Shown: piece by piece, positions 63,990 to 64,000 of the stretch
Position numbering within the stretch: position 1 is the stretch's first letter
Layout of the letters: the number at the start of each line of letters is the position of its first letter
Assembly (NCBI GenBank): GCA_034520365.1
Contig: JAXHNP010000003.1
Location: 124,001-188,000 of the forward strand
Direction: 5' to 3'
DNA from: Desulfobacterales bacterium
Lineage (GTDB): Bacteria; Desulfobacterota; Desulfobacteria; Desulfobacterales; Desulfosalsimonadaceae
DNA: 64,000 nucleotides
Translations under genes and position numbers: made by a program
The notes under the pieces: generated by a model
What the model was told of the DNA's origin: nothing
What the model saw: the letters and a program-made list of their open reading frames with translations, nothing else
The model's database searches: none

Positions 63990-64000
63990 ATTTTTCGGAT

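Overview
The window looks like a chromosomal segment of a sulfate-reducing Desulfobacterota bacterium, probably Desulfobacterales-like. This is inferred from a complete Rnf operon led by a multihaem cytochrome c, a K+-independent membrane pyrophosphatase, a CarD regulator, a meso-DAP peptidoglycan cluster and moderately high GC. It is nearly all housekeeping and bioenergetics. No transposase, phage, CRISPR or rRNA gene is visible.

Layout. 1-12.9 kb (plus strand): end of rtcB, a sugar-phosphate mutase, serA, a DUF1844 protein, a DegP-type protease, the block ispE / tRNA-Gln / prs / rplY / pth, then hppA, carD and an RluD-type pseudouridine synthase. 12.9-20.4 kb (minus): octahaem cytochrome, rnfC-D-G-E-A, an RnfB fused to a GltD-like NADPH oxidoreductase, and a coiled-coil protein. 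21-38 kb (minus): a full dcw cluster, mraZ-rsmH-ftsL-ftsI-murE-murF-mraY-murD-ftsW-murG-murC-murB-ftsQ-ftsA-ftsZ, without ddl. 38.5-39.1 kb: a cytidylate-kinase-like protein. 39.2-45.4 kb (minus): a seven-gene Mrp antiporter operon led by a small lipoprotein. 45.5-64 kb: a mosaic of a COG2509-type flavoprotein, an MBL hydrolase, a thioredoxin-like protein, a eukaryote-type SAM decarboxylase with spermidine synthase, a split purH, a PQQ-propeller lipoprotein, pyruvate kinase, an RNB exoribonuclease, a CNNM/CorC protein and an MscS channel.

How it works together. Rnf, membrane pyrophosphatase and Mrp are three ion-translocating modules that would set and balance H+/Na+ gradients. The dcw cluster makes the meso-DAP wall precursor and the divisome under a recognisable MraZ operator.

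The least expected signal is in the gaps. (1) A family of small transposase-free elements has 17-bp terminal inverted repeats (consensus CACGGYNAATTTGTTCT) and 10-bp flanking direct repeats. One copy (45536-46104) carries a four-helix-bundle (S23/IVP) gene as its only cargo; another (55373-55524) is a hairpin-rich MITE; a third (near 38284) has only one end. (2) A second S23 gene sits between the two purH genes. Both S23 genes are bracketed by inverted arrays of a GATNNN hexamer, which also encodes the acidic C-terminal tail of the proteins. (3) Heptamer-type repeats and hairpins occupy several intergenic gaps.
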